DNA from: an uncultured bacterium
GTDB lineage: Bacteria > Bacillota > Clostridia > Oscillospirales > Oscillospiraceae
DNA length: 64,000 nucleotides
Assembly: GCA_947073515.1 (NCBI GenBank)
Contig: CAMTMC010000008.1
Coordinates: 19,459 to 83,458 of the forward strand
Direction of reading: 5' to 3'
Part shown: positions 36,668 through 44,593 of the stretch, in pieces
Layout of the letters: each line of letters begins with the position of its first letter
Numbering within the stretch: position 1 is the stretch's first letter
The notes under the pieces: model-generated
Told to the model about the DNA's origin: nothing
What the model saw: only the letters and a program-made list of their open reading frames with translations
Databases searched by the model: none
Position numbers and translations under genes: made by a program

Positions 36668-38728
36668 TCAACTGGAAAATCCAATAGGTCTTATCTGTTC
36701 CTTATCATACTGCTTAACGATATTTACATCCAAATCAACTTCCTGAAGCTCAAATAGCTTTTCTCGACCGATTTCTTCTTCCGCCGACTCTGAAATTCTG
36801 GTCGCCTGGCGGTTTACAGCTTGCTCGAACAGATTACGAACGAATCTACCGTTTCCAAATTCGTTTCGAGTACATACTTGCTTAAAAATTTGCTGTGCCT
36901 TGGCTTTTGCCTGTGACGTCATCACATACTGCTTATCCAGGAGCATTTTCTCTAATATTCCCATCAATTCATCTGAACCATAATCAGGAAAGTCAACGTG
37001 AAACGCTATTCTGCTTCGCAATCCCTCGTTTTTAGCAAGGAATTCTTTCATCTTTCCAGGGTAACCAGCAAAGATAACAATAACATCTCCGCGCTTATTC
37101 TCCATTTCCTGGACAATGGTGTTGATTGCTTCGTCACCGTAGAGCCCGCCTCTATCCTCGACAAGCGAATACGCCTCGTCTATGAATAAAATTCCACCTT
37201 GAGCCTGACTGAATTTTTCCTTGACAATCTGTGCTGTCCACCCTACATATTTACCTACAAGGTCTGCCCTCCCACACTCGATAAAAGCTCCTGTTTTCAA
37301 GATGCCGTTCTCTTTGAGAATTTCTGCAAGCAGGCGAGCAACCGTTGTTTTTGCTGTTCCAGGGTTACCTGTAAAAATCATATGTCTTGTAACGGCTTCC
37401 TTGGAATCATAATATTTGCTTCGTAGTTTCTGAATTTTGTACGCAGCAATAATATCCTTTATTATTATTTTGATTTCTGACAGACCCACCATACTCTGCA
37501 ACTCATCGAAAGCAGAGCCCTTTTTCTGAATGGCTTTGTCGATTTGAAGAGTCTGGCTGTAGCTGTACGCGCTATAGACCCGATCTTTGAGACGAGCTTT
37601 CCTCCACTGGTTAAATTTGGTACGAACTTCTGTAGCTGAGTAAAACTTCCCCGGTTCAAAGACAACATCATTTTCAAAAAAACGTTGTATATTTGAGTCC
37701 ACTAAAAGGGTTAAGAAATAAGCTAATGCCTGCCTTGCATTGCCAACGCCCTCTTGGATTTCGATGATATCCAGTTCTTCGTCAATTTTTCCTAAAAGCT
37801 GCTTGGCAAAACCCGGATGACTTGAATTCTCAACGAAAAAGAACAGAATATTCCCGGAGAATTCTTTGATGTACTCTGCCAGCATATCGGATATCTGATG
37901 ATACTGTGAGGCATACTCCTGCTCTGTCGCAACGTCTCCATTTAAAACAATTTCGACTACGGAATTTTGAGAGCACTTGAATAGTTTAGAAATATTGTCT
38001 TTGTCCCATCGTTTATCCTCAATAGCATCTATCTTTGTAATCCGGCGGCTCAGTAGTCTTTTGTTCAGATAGAGACAGTTTACTAAAAAGTCTATCATCT
38101 CATCGGCAATAATATCCGCCTTGACCGATAACTTGTAGTGTACCGGAATGCCGAAAAAGAGCTTCTTTGAGTGCTTTCCACAGAAAATCCGATCTAATTC
38201 CTGCATCATAGAGCTGTCAGGCAATAGTTTTTTTGCGGCCGCTTTTGCTGATGCCTTATTTGTCACGGTGGACTCATAGGCCAAACGGTCTGAGACTTTA
38301 TAACCATAATCATATTTTGTAAAATCTGTAAAAAACTGCTTAGTACACGCTTCCCTTACCCGTGTGTCATACATCTCATGGCGCTGTATCGCACGGTTGA
38401 AGTCGGTCACGGTGATTTCTTGGATCAGGGCCAATGTTATGTCCGTCTGGATGGGGAGGCGTTGCCAAGCCTGCTGAATATCAGTTTCAACTTCAATCGT
38501 GCCCTTTTCAGCACCCGATGGCGTATACGCCACATATGCGAGAATCGTCGATGGGGTGCTAATTTCTGCAATCTGCATCAAAAATGATTGCTGCTCCTCA
38601 AAGATATCCAAAAGGATGGTATTCAGGCGCTCAAGGCAGCTTGTCCGCCTTTTGAATACACTTCCTTCTTGCTCGTCGTCTTTAAAAACAGGAGAAGAAG
38701 AAACTACCTCGATATGATATATTATCAC
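36668..38728 (-). CDS. CbbX/SpoVK-like AAA+ ATPase with large unknown N-terminal region
   Basis: I use the GTG at 38728 (GGGGGCTCC upstream), giving 686 residues; the track's TTG at 38767 overlaps the previous stop codon. The last ~240 residues form an AAA+ domain of the CbbX/SpoVK/EccA type: Walker A GNPGTAKTT near 454, LVGKYVGWTA pore-region segment, Walker B GGILFIDEAYSLV near 514, GLRSRI arginine-finger region and a C-terminal lid. The first ~400 residues have no recognised domain. Such ATPases remodel protein complexes. It is the largest gene of the cassette and presumably its engine. Confidence 0.85.
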   Translation of the reverse strand: MIIYHIEVVSSSPVFKDDEQEGSVFKRRTSCLERLNTILLDIFEEQQSFLMQIAEISTPSTILAYVAYTPSGAEKGTIEVETDIQQAWQRLPIQTDITLALIQEITVTDFNRAIQRHEMYDTRVREACTKQFFTDFTKYDYGYKVSDRLAYESTVTNKASAKAAAKKLLPDSSMMQELDRIFCGKHSKKLFFGIPVHYKLSVKADIIADEMIDFLVNCLYLNKRLLSRRITKIDAIEDKRWDKDNISKLFKCSQNSVVEIVLNGDVATEQEYASQYHQISDMLAEYIKEFSGNILFFFVENSSHPGFAKQLLGKIDEELDIIEIQEGVGNARQALAYFLTLLVDSNIQRFFENDVVFEPGKFYSATEVRTKFNQWRKARLKDRVYSAYSYSQTLQIDKAIQKKGSAFDELQSMVGLSEIKIIIKDIIAAYKIQKLRSKYYDSKEAVTRHMIFTGNPGTAKTTVARLLAEILKENGILKTGAFIECGRADLVGKYVGWTAQIVKEKFSQAQGGILFIDEAYSLVEDRGGLYGDEAINTIVQEMENKRGDVIVIFAGYPGKMKEFLAKNEGLRSRIAFHVDFPDYGSDELMGILEKMLLDKQYVMTSQAKAKAQQIFKQVCTRNEFGNGRFVRNLFEQAVNRQATRISESAEEEIGREKLFELQEVDLDVNIVKQYDKEQIRPIGFSS

Positions 38729-38760
38729 GTTAAGGAGCCCCCTTTTCTGCTGAAATCTGC

Positions 38761-39324
38761 TTACCAAAGGCCAAAATCTTTGTTATCCACGTATCCATCT
38801 TTTCTGAGCTGCTGAAGGTACAGCAGCGCGGTATTACAATCCCATATGCCACCCGCCTGCATGACAAGTGGGATATGCAAATCATAAAAATGCGCCAATG
38901 GAACATCAAAGAGCTGTGTGGCGATTTCTTCTGGATCGCTTTCAAGCATAGCTTCTTTAAAAATGAACTCGTAAGCTAAGTCCAAATTCTTTATATCGAC
39001 CCAGAATCTGCCTAACGCTGACCCCCTGTAAAGCTCCCGGTTGGCCTCGTTGACAAGACCAAGAAAGTGCCCTGCGGTCTGCTCCGTTAAGATGCGCGGA
39101 CTAGGGAAGAGGAGGGCCCGGACGGCATTTTCCTCGCACTGGATGGACAGCTGGAGCGGAAGGGGCGGAGCCACGGGACTGTCCAGCTCGCTGAACAGGT
39201 GGAATCGCTCCCGTGGCGCGGCCAGGGAGATAATCTTTGGGGTGGAGCCCATCACTTGCAAGCCCAGCTCCGCGGATCTGCGCCTGACGATCTTCTCCAG
39301 CGTGTCAAGATTTTTCTCTTTCAT
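38761..39324 (-). CDS. Unknown cassette protein, YbjN-like pattern (187 aa)
   Basis: The real start is the ATG at 39324 (MKEKNLDTLEKIVRRRSAELGL, AAGGGAGG upstream); the first 137 residues of the track ORF are out-of-frame shadow. The protein is 187 residues. The alternation of a short beta-rich segment (PLQLSIQCEENAVRALLFPSP), a helix (GHFLGLVNEANRELY), FWVDIKNLDLAYEFIF and a final helical part resembles YbjN/type III chaperone-like folds, but I would not assign it firmly. It is 32 bases before the AAA+ gene and may act as its adaptor or substrate. Confidence 0.7.
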   Translation of the reverse strand: MKEKNLDTLEKIVRRRSAELGLQVMGSTPKIISLAAPRERFHLFSELDSPVAPPLPLQLSIQCEENAVRALLFPSPRILTEQTAGHFLGLVNEANRELYRGSALGRFWVDIKNLDLAYEFIFKEAMLESDPEEIATQLFDVPLAHFYDLHIPLVMQAGGIWDCNTALLYLQQLRKDGYVDNKDFGLW

Positions 39325-39343
39325 GGGACGGCCTCCCTTCCCG

Positions 39344-40048
39344 TTAGGCTGTCCGCAGCGCAAGCAACTCCGCTCGCCGCCGCAGAATTGCAATGTAGTT
39401 GTCCAAGAGTTGGTCGAGCTGGATGTCTTTGGGGCTGTGCCTGCATGGGCTGCCAGTCCCAGCGAGGTCGAGGATGTTCCTCTGTTCAATAGTTTCAGCA
39501 GCGAAGAAAGGCTCCAAGTTCTCCTTGTGCAGCCAACTTTGCAGGGCTTCTTCATCCTGGGCATACGAAAACAAATCGTACAGGAAGTGAGGCATATAGT
39601 CGTAGTAAGGCTTGCCTCCCCGGAGAGTGTTCCAGCTGCGCTTGGGCAGCAGCATGACATTGAACCGCTGCTGGCCAAGCGCAAAAAGGGTGGATAGCTT
39701 CCGCGTGAGTTCCGAGTCCGGAAGGAAGTTGTCAATGCGTTCGATCATGTTGTTCAGGAAGCCTGTGTGATCCTTGAGCCCAATTCCTTTGGGCTTCAGT
39801 TCCGCGTAATCGAGCTCTCTCCACAGCTGCCAAGCCGGCGTGTCGAAGCAATTCAGCGTATATCGCAAGGGTAGCCAAAGCGATATTATTGTGTCTGCCT
39901 GGAGATTGCCTCCACTAAGGACGCAGTCAAGATCGTGAGTACGACGGTATTCGTCGTCTCTCTTCCCGGCGTAATCGCGCCAATATTTTAGCTTCGCAAT
40001 GATTGGCTCTAAGAAAGTAGCCCTTTCCCCAATATAATGGTAAGCCAT
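39344..40048 (-). CDS. Unknown cassette protein (234 aa)
   Basis: The 234-residue protein is not recognised. It starts MAYHYIGERATFLEPIIAKL. It is mostly helical, Trp- and Tyr-rich in places (SLWLPLRYTLNCFDTPAWQLWREL), with no signal peptide, membrane span or known catalytic motif. It is the second gene of the cassette, 36 bases after the putative DNA-binding gene and 19 bases before the YbjN-like gene, so it is co-transcribed. Confidence 0.75.
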   Translation of the reverse strand: MAYHYIGERATFLEPIIAKLKYWRDYAGKRDDEYRRTHDLDCVLSGGNLQADTIISLWLPLRYTLNCFDTPAWQLWRELDYAELKPKGIGLKDHTGFLNNMIERIDNFLPDSELTRKLSTLFALGQQRFNVMLLPKRSWNTLRGGKPYYDYMPHFLYDLFSYAQDEEALQSWLHKENLEPFFAAETIEQRNILDLAGTGSPCRHSPKDIQLDQLLDNYIAILRRRAELLALRTA

Positions 40049-40084
40049 TTTGTAAATTCCCTTATTATCTCAGATTGAATAGGT

Positions 40085-40447
40085 TCAACTTATCCGTTTA
40101 TAAATGGTGATCTTCCCCTTTGTAGCTGAAACAACCTTAAAGCGAGGATCGCTACGAATCTTAGCGGACAGCTGCTTGGCCATAATCATTTTTTCGCTCC
40201 TAGAGAGAGAAGGCCACTCCTTATCCAGCAACGCTGAAACAATGAACTGCCTATCTGGCTTAACCTCTTCTAAGACCTGAAACATCTTGGATATAAGTTC
40301 GTTGATTGGAAAGGTATTTTTTTTGCTGTCCAGAGAAAGCATTACGCAATAATGCTGATAAGCAGAAAGGGAAAAACCCAATTTTTGCGCCTCTCGAGAA
40401 ATAAGTTTGCAATCTTCGTCCGAATAGTTACTGTATATGCGTTTCAT
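40085..40447 (-). CDS. Small protein with possible DNA-binding N terminus, first gene of the cassette (120 aa)
   Basis: The start is the ATG at 40447 (MKRIYSNYSDEDCKLISREAQKLGFSLSAYQHY, GAGGGGGCC upstream). The protein is 120 residues. The N-terminal part (about 1-40) reads like a ribbon-helix-helix unit, and the C-terminal part (QFIVSALLDKEWPSLSRSEKMIMAKQLSAKIRS...ITIYKRIS) like a compact winged-helix-type domain. No family is assigned. As the first gene, directly behind a large palindromic operator overlapping its promoter, it is a natural candidate for the autoregulator. Confidence 0.7.
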   Translation of the reverse strand: MKRIYSNYSDEDCKLISREAQKLGFSLSAYQHYCVMLSLDSKKNTFPINELISKMFQVLEEVKPDRQFIVSALLDKEWPSLSRSEKMIMAKQLSAKIRSDPRFKVVSATKGKITIYKRIS

Positions 40448-40472
40448 GATAAACGGCCCCCTCATTTGAAAA

Positions 40473-40524
40473 AGTAGGTGCTACAATACCTTGACATTGT
40501 AGCACCTACTATGTGACCTGTCAA
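40473..40524 (-). promoter_or_regulatory. Promoter and palindromic operator of the AAA+/phosphatase cassette
   Basis: On the minus strand TTGACA (40519-40524), a 17-base spacer and TACAAT (40496-40501) form a strong promoter. A perfect inverted repeat with 15-base arms, agtaggtgctacaat (40473-40487) and attgtagcacctact (40496-40510), 8 bases apart, covers the -10 box and start site. On the RNA the second arm is followed by TTTTTC, so the structure could act either as an operator or, if fully transcribed from elsewhere, as a terminator. Confidence 0.8.
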
Positions 40525-40567
40525 TACTCTTCTATGTGAAAAACTTTTTGCATTTACGAAATGCTGT

Positions 40568-40693
40568 TTATCCTCGCTCGCATACGCCGACAGGCTGTCC
40601 TTCTTCAGAGGATACATTCAGGCACGGGAGATAGTAGTCGCCAATCAATTCATAACACAAACCATTATTCTTGTCAAAAATGTACTTGTCCAT
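40568..40693 (-). pseudogene. tnpV: Truncated TnpV remnant
   Basis: This 41-residue frame, too short for the track, starts MDKYIFDKNNGLCYELIGDYY and continues LPCLNVSSEEGQPVGV, closely following the N terminus of TnpV proteins of Tn4451-like elements, which are normally about 120 residues. It stops soon after the conserved EE-x-P-x-G segment, so it is broken by mutation or deletion. GGAGGATT precedes the ATG. It marks the far part of the mobile element. Confidence 0.75.
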
Positions 40694-41045
40694 CTTGAAA
40701 TCCTCCGCTATCATAATATTCGCACATACGTCTCAGTTCTCCGATTGCCACACGTTGTTATATCCTGTTGCGTGATTTTCTTGCCCTTGCTTTTGCCCTT
40801 ATGGGCAACCAGGGTAAGGGTAAACTTGTGTGAAACCGAATAAAGGGATAAGGCGAACACACTGCGAAAAATCCATTGTTTTCAAGGCTTTCGGAGGATT
40901 TTATTGAAAACCTACGGTGAGCAATGACCGCTCATAAAATCGTAGTATTCAAATTCCTTTTTATCACACACCCCCACAATCTCATCACAAAAACAAAAAG
41001 GAATGACCCCTAACTGCCCGTTTCGTAATCCGTTGCAGCTAGGGG
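40694..41045. other. Region without a gene, with hairpins
   Basis: No ORF is supported in these 350 bases. A strong stem (aggaatgacccct...aggggtcattcct) spans about 41000-41055 and would terminate transcription from the broken frame beyond it. A short GC-rich pair (gcccttatgggc) and a repeated gcccttg motif occur around 40785-40815. A transfer origin could lie here, but no nick consensus is evident. Confidence 0.4.
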
Positions 41046-41549
41046 TCATTCCTGTTCATTCTTGTTATCTAACATCATTTTGGCTACCTCCGTTTCTACA
41101 AGATGCGTTTCGCCGCCTTCCCCGTCCAGCAACCTCTGAACCAATTCCTCGACTATCTCTTTTGTGGCCGTATTTACGGCTGTATATCCTCATACGTGAG
41201 GCCCTTTGAGTCGGATTGTTCGGTTTGCTTTCCGGTTGTGCCGCTGCACGCTCCCTGAATGCCGAGCCTGCTCAAGCTTCAAAATGAGATTCGCCGGGAC
41301 TTCCATCACCACCGCTTGGGACCGACCTTCGCTCCGCCTGGCCGCCTCCGCGGCCCCGCTTCACACCACTCGCTTTGCTGTGATCTCCCACCGGGCTCTC
41401 CCTTTTCCCGATTTTCCCTGGCCTGTGGTTTTTGCCCTTCCTGACCTGGTCTTGGACTGTCTGATCCTTTTACCTCGCTTCTCGGCTTCAGGTGCTGGGG
41501 TATTTAGCTGTACATTGGACTCACCCTTTCCTTGGTTATACTTTACCAC
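41046..41549 (-). pseudogene. Interrupted reading frame with two in-frame TGA codons
   Basis: One minus-strand frame runs for 167 codons with two interruptions, both TGA (41361-41363 and 41190-41192). Its pieces look protein-like: a basic, Arg/Lys-rich first part (EKRGKRIRQSKTRSGRAKTT), a middle part (MEVPANLILKLEQARHSGSVQRHNRKANRTIRLKG) and an acidic end (EIVEELVQRLLDGEGGE). It may be a decayed gene of the mobile element. I do not recognise the family, and the interpretation is tentative. Confidence 0.4.
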
Positions 41550-41654
41550 ACTAGTACACTCTTGTCAAGAAGTTTTTCTTCGGTTTTCTACACAAATCAT
41601 TTCCCGCTGTTTTAGACGCTTTGCATAAACCGGCGGGAGAACTTGCAAAAACGC

Positions 41655-41682
41655 CCCTGGAGCGCTGCTCCAGGGGCGGCCT
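41655..41682 (-). terminator. Terminator after the DUF2461 gene
   Basis: cgcccctggagc and gctccaggggcg pair perfectly and are followed on the minus strand by TTTTTGC. Confidence 0.85.
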
Positions 41683-41684
41683 GT

Positions 41685-42374
41685 TCACATGTGTTCCGGC
41701 GGGGGGGCCGCCGCCAGCTCCCGCATCCAGCGGTAGAGGGGCACCAGGGACTTCCACCCCTCCAGCACCTGCCCGGCCAGCTCCGGGCTGGTGAAGGCCC
41801 CCTCACAGCTGGGGTTCCGGGTCAGGCTGATCTGCTTGCGGTTGTACCAGGGGGAGAGCAGCGGCCCGGGGTCCCCCTTGGGGCGCTTGTACGCCTCCCC
41901 CTCCAGGTTGAACTCCCCCCGCTCCTCCACCGCCCGGACCAGCTTCTCCAGGGGCTTGGGGTCCCGGTCAATGCTGGCCCGGAGCTTGGCCATGGTCAGG
42001 GGGGCGGGGTCCCACACCCCCATGCCGTAGCTGTACCCCTCGGGGGAAATCTCAAACCACAGGCAGGGGATTGCGCAGTCCCGCTCCCCCGGCTTTCGCA
42101 GGGAGAACCACAGGTGGTCCTTGTAGGGCCCCCGGCCAAAGAGCCGCCGGGCGTCCCGGTAGATCCGGCTCACCTTCAGCTCCAGGCCCAGCTCGGGGTA
42201 GAGCTCCGTCATTTCCCGGGTAAGCCAGGCGGCCAGGGCCCGGGTAGGCCGGTCCACCAGCGCCAGGAACTCCTCCTTGTGGGCCAGGAACCAGCCCCGC
42301 TCGTTGTTGAAACGCAGGTTCCAGAGGAAGTCGATGGTCCCCTGGGTGTAGCCCTGAAATTCCATGCCGTCCAT
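41685..42374 (-). CDS. DUF2461 family protein
   Basis: The 229-residue protein is recognised as DUF2461/TIGR02453 from FLWNLRFNNERGWFLAHKEEF at the start, KVSRIYRDARRLFGRGPYKDHLWFSL and the CLWFEISPEGYSYGMGVW segment. The family is common in bacteria and has no established function. It starts immediately after the stop codon of the VanW gene (TAAATG), so translation is probably coupled. No signal peptide is seen. Confidence 0.92.
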   Translation of the reverse strand: MDGMEFQGYTQGTIDFLWNLRFNNERGWFLAHKEEFLALVDRPTRALAAWLTREMTELYPELGLELKVSRIYRDARRLFGRGPYKDHLWFSLRKPGERDCAIPCLWFEISPEGYSYGMGVWDPAPLTMAKLRASIDRDPKPLEKLVRAVEERGEFNLEGEAYKRPKGDPGPLLSPWYNRKQISLTRNPSCEGAFTSPELAGQVLEGWKSLVPLYRWMRELAAAPPPEHM

Positions 42375-44249
42375 TTATTGGGACCCCCCCGCCTCCGGGC
42401 CCGGGCGGGCATCAAGGCCGGGGTCAGGCCCCGGATCCTCCGGGGGCGTGACGGGGTTCTCCGGAACGCTGGGCTCCACCGGCGGGTCGTCGGGGGTTCC
42501 GGGGTTGGCAGGCTCCCCGGTCCCCGGGTCAATGGGGGTAATCCCGGAATCACTGGGGGGTGTGGTGACCCCCGGGTCAACCGGGGAGGTGGTCCCTCCC
42601 GGCTGGGGAGGCGTGCCATTGGGCCAGGTGGCCGGGTCGCCGTCGGCGGGGTTATAGTGGTAGGTATTGGGCCGCATCTTGTACTTACTGCCGCCCATGT
42701 CCTGCTTGTCGATCTCGTTACCGTCCTTGTCGTAAATATAGCGGTAGGTGTGGGCGCTCCAGCCGGTATAGGCGTACTGCTCCCGGTCCAGCACCAGGGT
42801 GCCCTGGGGGACGCTGGGGTCGGGGGCATACACGGTGGTGGGGGCCACCCGGTCAAAGGTGCTGCTCTTGGGCACGGCGTAGATCCCCTCCGGGTTGGTG
42901 CCGTAGAGCTTCACGTTCAGGTACCGCTTGCCGTTGGAGTCGTAGCTGTTGGTGACGATCTTAACGGGGTAGTCGGTGTTGTTTTTAAAGCGGAAGTCCA
43001 GGCTGCCATAGAAAACCGTGGCGTCCATGCCCAGATCCACATATCCGGTGTTGAACTGGTGGCAGTGGCGCTCCACCACCTCCAGGTTGGTGTGGAGAAC
43101 GGCGTAGTAGATGGTGGAGGAGGTCTGGCAGATGCCGCCCCCGATGTCGTCCACCGACTGACCCGCCTTGTAGATGGGGGCGTTTCTATACCCCTTGTCA
43201 GCGGAGCGGCTGCCGGTGGTGTTGTTGTAGGAGAACTCCTGGCCGGGCAGCAGGATCACGTTGTTGCACGCCTCGGCGGACAGTTTTACGTTATATTTCC
43301 GGTTGGAGGAGCCGGACACCCTTGTGGTGCCCTCCCCCAGCAGATCCCGGAAGAGCTTCCCCTCCAGGCTCTCCTTGGTGTCCTTGGGCTGGGTAACGGT
43401 CAGGGGGACAGAGAAGGTCTCCCCCTCGGCGGCCTGGGAATAGGCGGTCTCCAGGGCGGCCACGTCAAAGTCCACCCCCACTGTGTGGCCGGTGACCTCA
43501 AAGGTCTCCGGGTCCATCTGGGCGCTGACCGGCTCCACGTACACCGCCCGGTGGATGGCCTCGAAGTCGGGCCGCTCCGTCTGGCTCCGGGAGGCGGCCA
43601 GGACAACCCGCTTCTCCACCGGGCCGCCCCCGCCGCCCAGCGCCTCCTGGAACCCCTCCTGGAGGGCCTCCCTGGCGTCCTTCTCCACGGTGTCCCAGTC
43701 CACGGTGACCACCGGGGCGCCCTTGGTCATCACCAGCTTGTCGCCCTCCACCTGATAGCCGTGGTCCGCGGTGGAGCCGGCCACCGCCCGCTCCATCCGC
43801 TCCATCAGGTCCCGCAGGGCCGGCTCGTCCTCCGGCAATCCCATGGGCACCTGGCTGGACATGCCCAGCATATGGCCCGCCAGCTGATAGCCGCTTTGGA
43901 GGAACTGCTCGTGGCCCAGGGCGAAGGCCTCCTCTACCAGGCCGGGCGTATACGTCAGCTGGCTGGCGTCCATGCTCTCCTCCAGCCCCTCATAGACCAA
44001 GGTGAGCTTGATGTCTCCCCCCCGCTGCTCAAAGGCGGTCCGGACGGCCGACTCGGCCTGGGCCAGCGTCAGGTTGGACACATCCACCCCAGCCACCGAC
44101 ACGTTGGGCAGAATGGTGTCCCGGCTGACAGCCCAGGCGCACAGCCCCAGATAGGCCGCCGCCAGCGTGCCCGCCACCGCCCCGGTGATGATCCAGGGCA
44201 GCTTCTTGCCGCCGCCCTCTTCTTTTTTTTCTAGCCGCCGTCCTTCCAT
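42375..44249 (-). CDS. VanW-family cell-envelope protein with peptidoglycan-binding-like repeats
   Basis: The protein has 624 residues from the ATG at 44249 (MEGRRLEKKEEGGGKK, GGCAGGAGGG upstream). A basic N terminus and one membrane span (PWIITGAVAGTLAAAYLGLCAWAV) place most of it outside the cell. Two YoaR-like/PG_binding_4 segments lie before the VanW domain (YNVKLSAEACNNVILLPGQEFSYNNTTG...DIGGGICQTSSTIYYAVLHTNLEVVERHCH). The last ~80 residues are Pro/Gly/Asp-rich and of low complexity, probably a wall-spanning tail. VanW is named for vancomycin operons, but such stand-alone proteins are widespread in Firmicutes and no resistance role is implied. Confidence 0.92.
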   Translation of the reverse strand: MEGRRLEKKEEGGGKKLPWIITGAVAGTLAAAYLGLCAWAVSRDTILPNVSVAGVDVSNLTLAQAESAVRTAFEQRGGDIKLTLVYEGLEESMDASQLTYTPGLVEEAFALGHEQFLQSGYQLAGHMLGMSSQVPMGLPEDEPALRDLMERMERAVAGSTADHGYQVEGDKLVMTKGAPVVTVDWDTVEKDAREALQEGFQEALGGGGGPVEKRVVLAASRSQTERPDFEAIHRAVYVEPVSAQMDPETFEVTGHTVGVDFDVAALETAYSQAAEGETFSVPLTVTQPKDTKESLEGKLFRDLLGEGTTRVSGSSNRKYNVKLSAEACNNVILLPGQEFSYNNTTGSRSADKGYRNAPIYKAGQSVDDIGGGICQTSSTIYYAVLHTNLEVVERHCHQFNTGYVDLGMDATVFYGSLDFRFKNNTDYPVKIVTNSYDSNGKRYLNVKLYGTNPEGIYAVPKSSTFDRVAPTTVYAPDPSVPQGTLVLDREQYAYTGWSAHTYRYIYDKDGNEIDKQDMGGSKYKMRPNTYHYNPADGDPATWPNGTPPQPGGTTSPVDPGVTTPPSDSGITPIDPGTGEPANPGTPDDPPVEPSVPENPVTPPEDPGPDPGLDARPGPEAGGSQ

Positions 44250-44302
44250 TCCACTGATTCCCTCCTGCCGGCCCGGGGCCGGTTCTTTTGTACCAAGCAT
44301 AT

Positions 44303-44331
44303 ATTATAGCATGCCCCCTCCGCCCTTACAA
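44303..44331 (-). promoter_or_regulatory. Promoter of the VanW gene
   Basis: The minus strand has TTGTAA, 17 bases and TATAAT; a TGTAA direct repeat upstream (TTGTAACTATTCTGTAATTGTAA) could be a response-regulator site. The rest of the 340-base gap holds the start region of the divergent gene; no other gene is seen. Confidence 0.55.
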
Positions 44332-44593
44332 TTACAGAATAGTTACAATGCGGGGGGATTCCCCGCTAATTCCTGCCAGCCCGTCAAAACCCGCCATTTA
44401 CTTTTTGGGGGAAATGGCCTATGATAGAGGCAGGCCGCCCTTTCCGCCGGCGGGCGCTGATCTCCGCTCCCGGCGGCGCCCGTCAGCCTCTCGGGGGCAG
44501 GGCCCGTTTCTTCATGGAATTTTAAGAAAAAATCAATTCCATTTTGGGAAAGTTCTGTTATGATAGGGATACAACGTGTGTGGGGGGTACATC

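Noticed and set aside
40473-40510. Simple transcription terminator upstream of the cassette
   Set aside because: The same bases form a consensus promoter reading into the cassette, so an operator role is favoured; a dual role cannot be excluded.
40780-40830. Transfer origin near gcccttatgggc
   Set aside because: A short GC-rich pair is present but no recognisable nick-site consensus of a known relaxase family.
41206-41628. 140-aa plus-strand ORF in the mobile-element tail
   Set aside because: No ribosome site and odd Cys/Phe/Pro-rich composition; the opposite strand has the more protein-like (though interrupted) frame.
41643-44234. 863-aa plus-strand ORF opposite DUF2461 and VanW
   Set aside because: Antisense shadow: Gly/His/Val/Leu-rich, no domain, and the opposite strand has two well-recognised genes.
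42375-44249. Vancomycin resistance gene
   Set aside because: VanW-domain proteins of this architecture are common envelope proteins; no vanHAX or vanRS genes are nearby.
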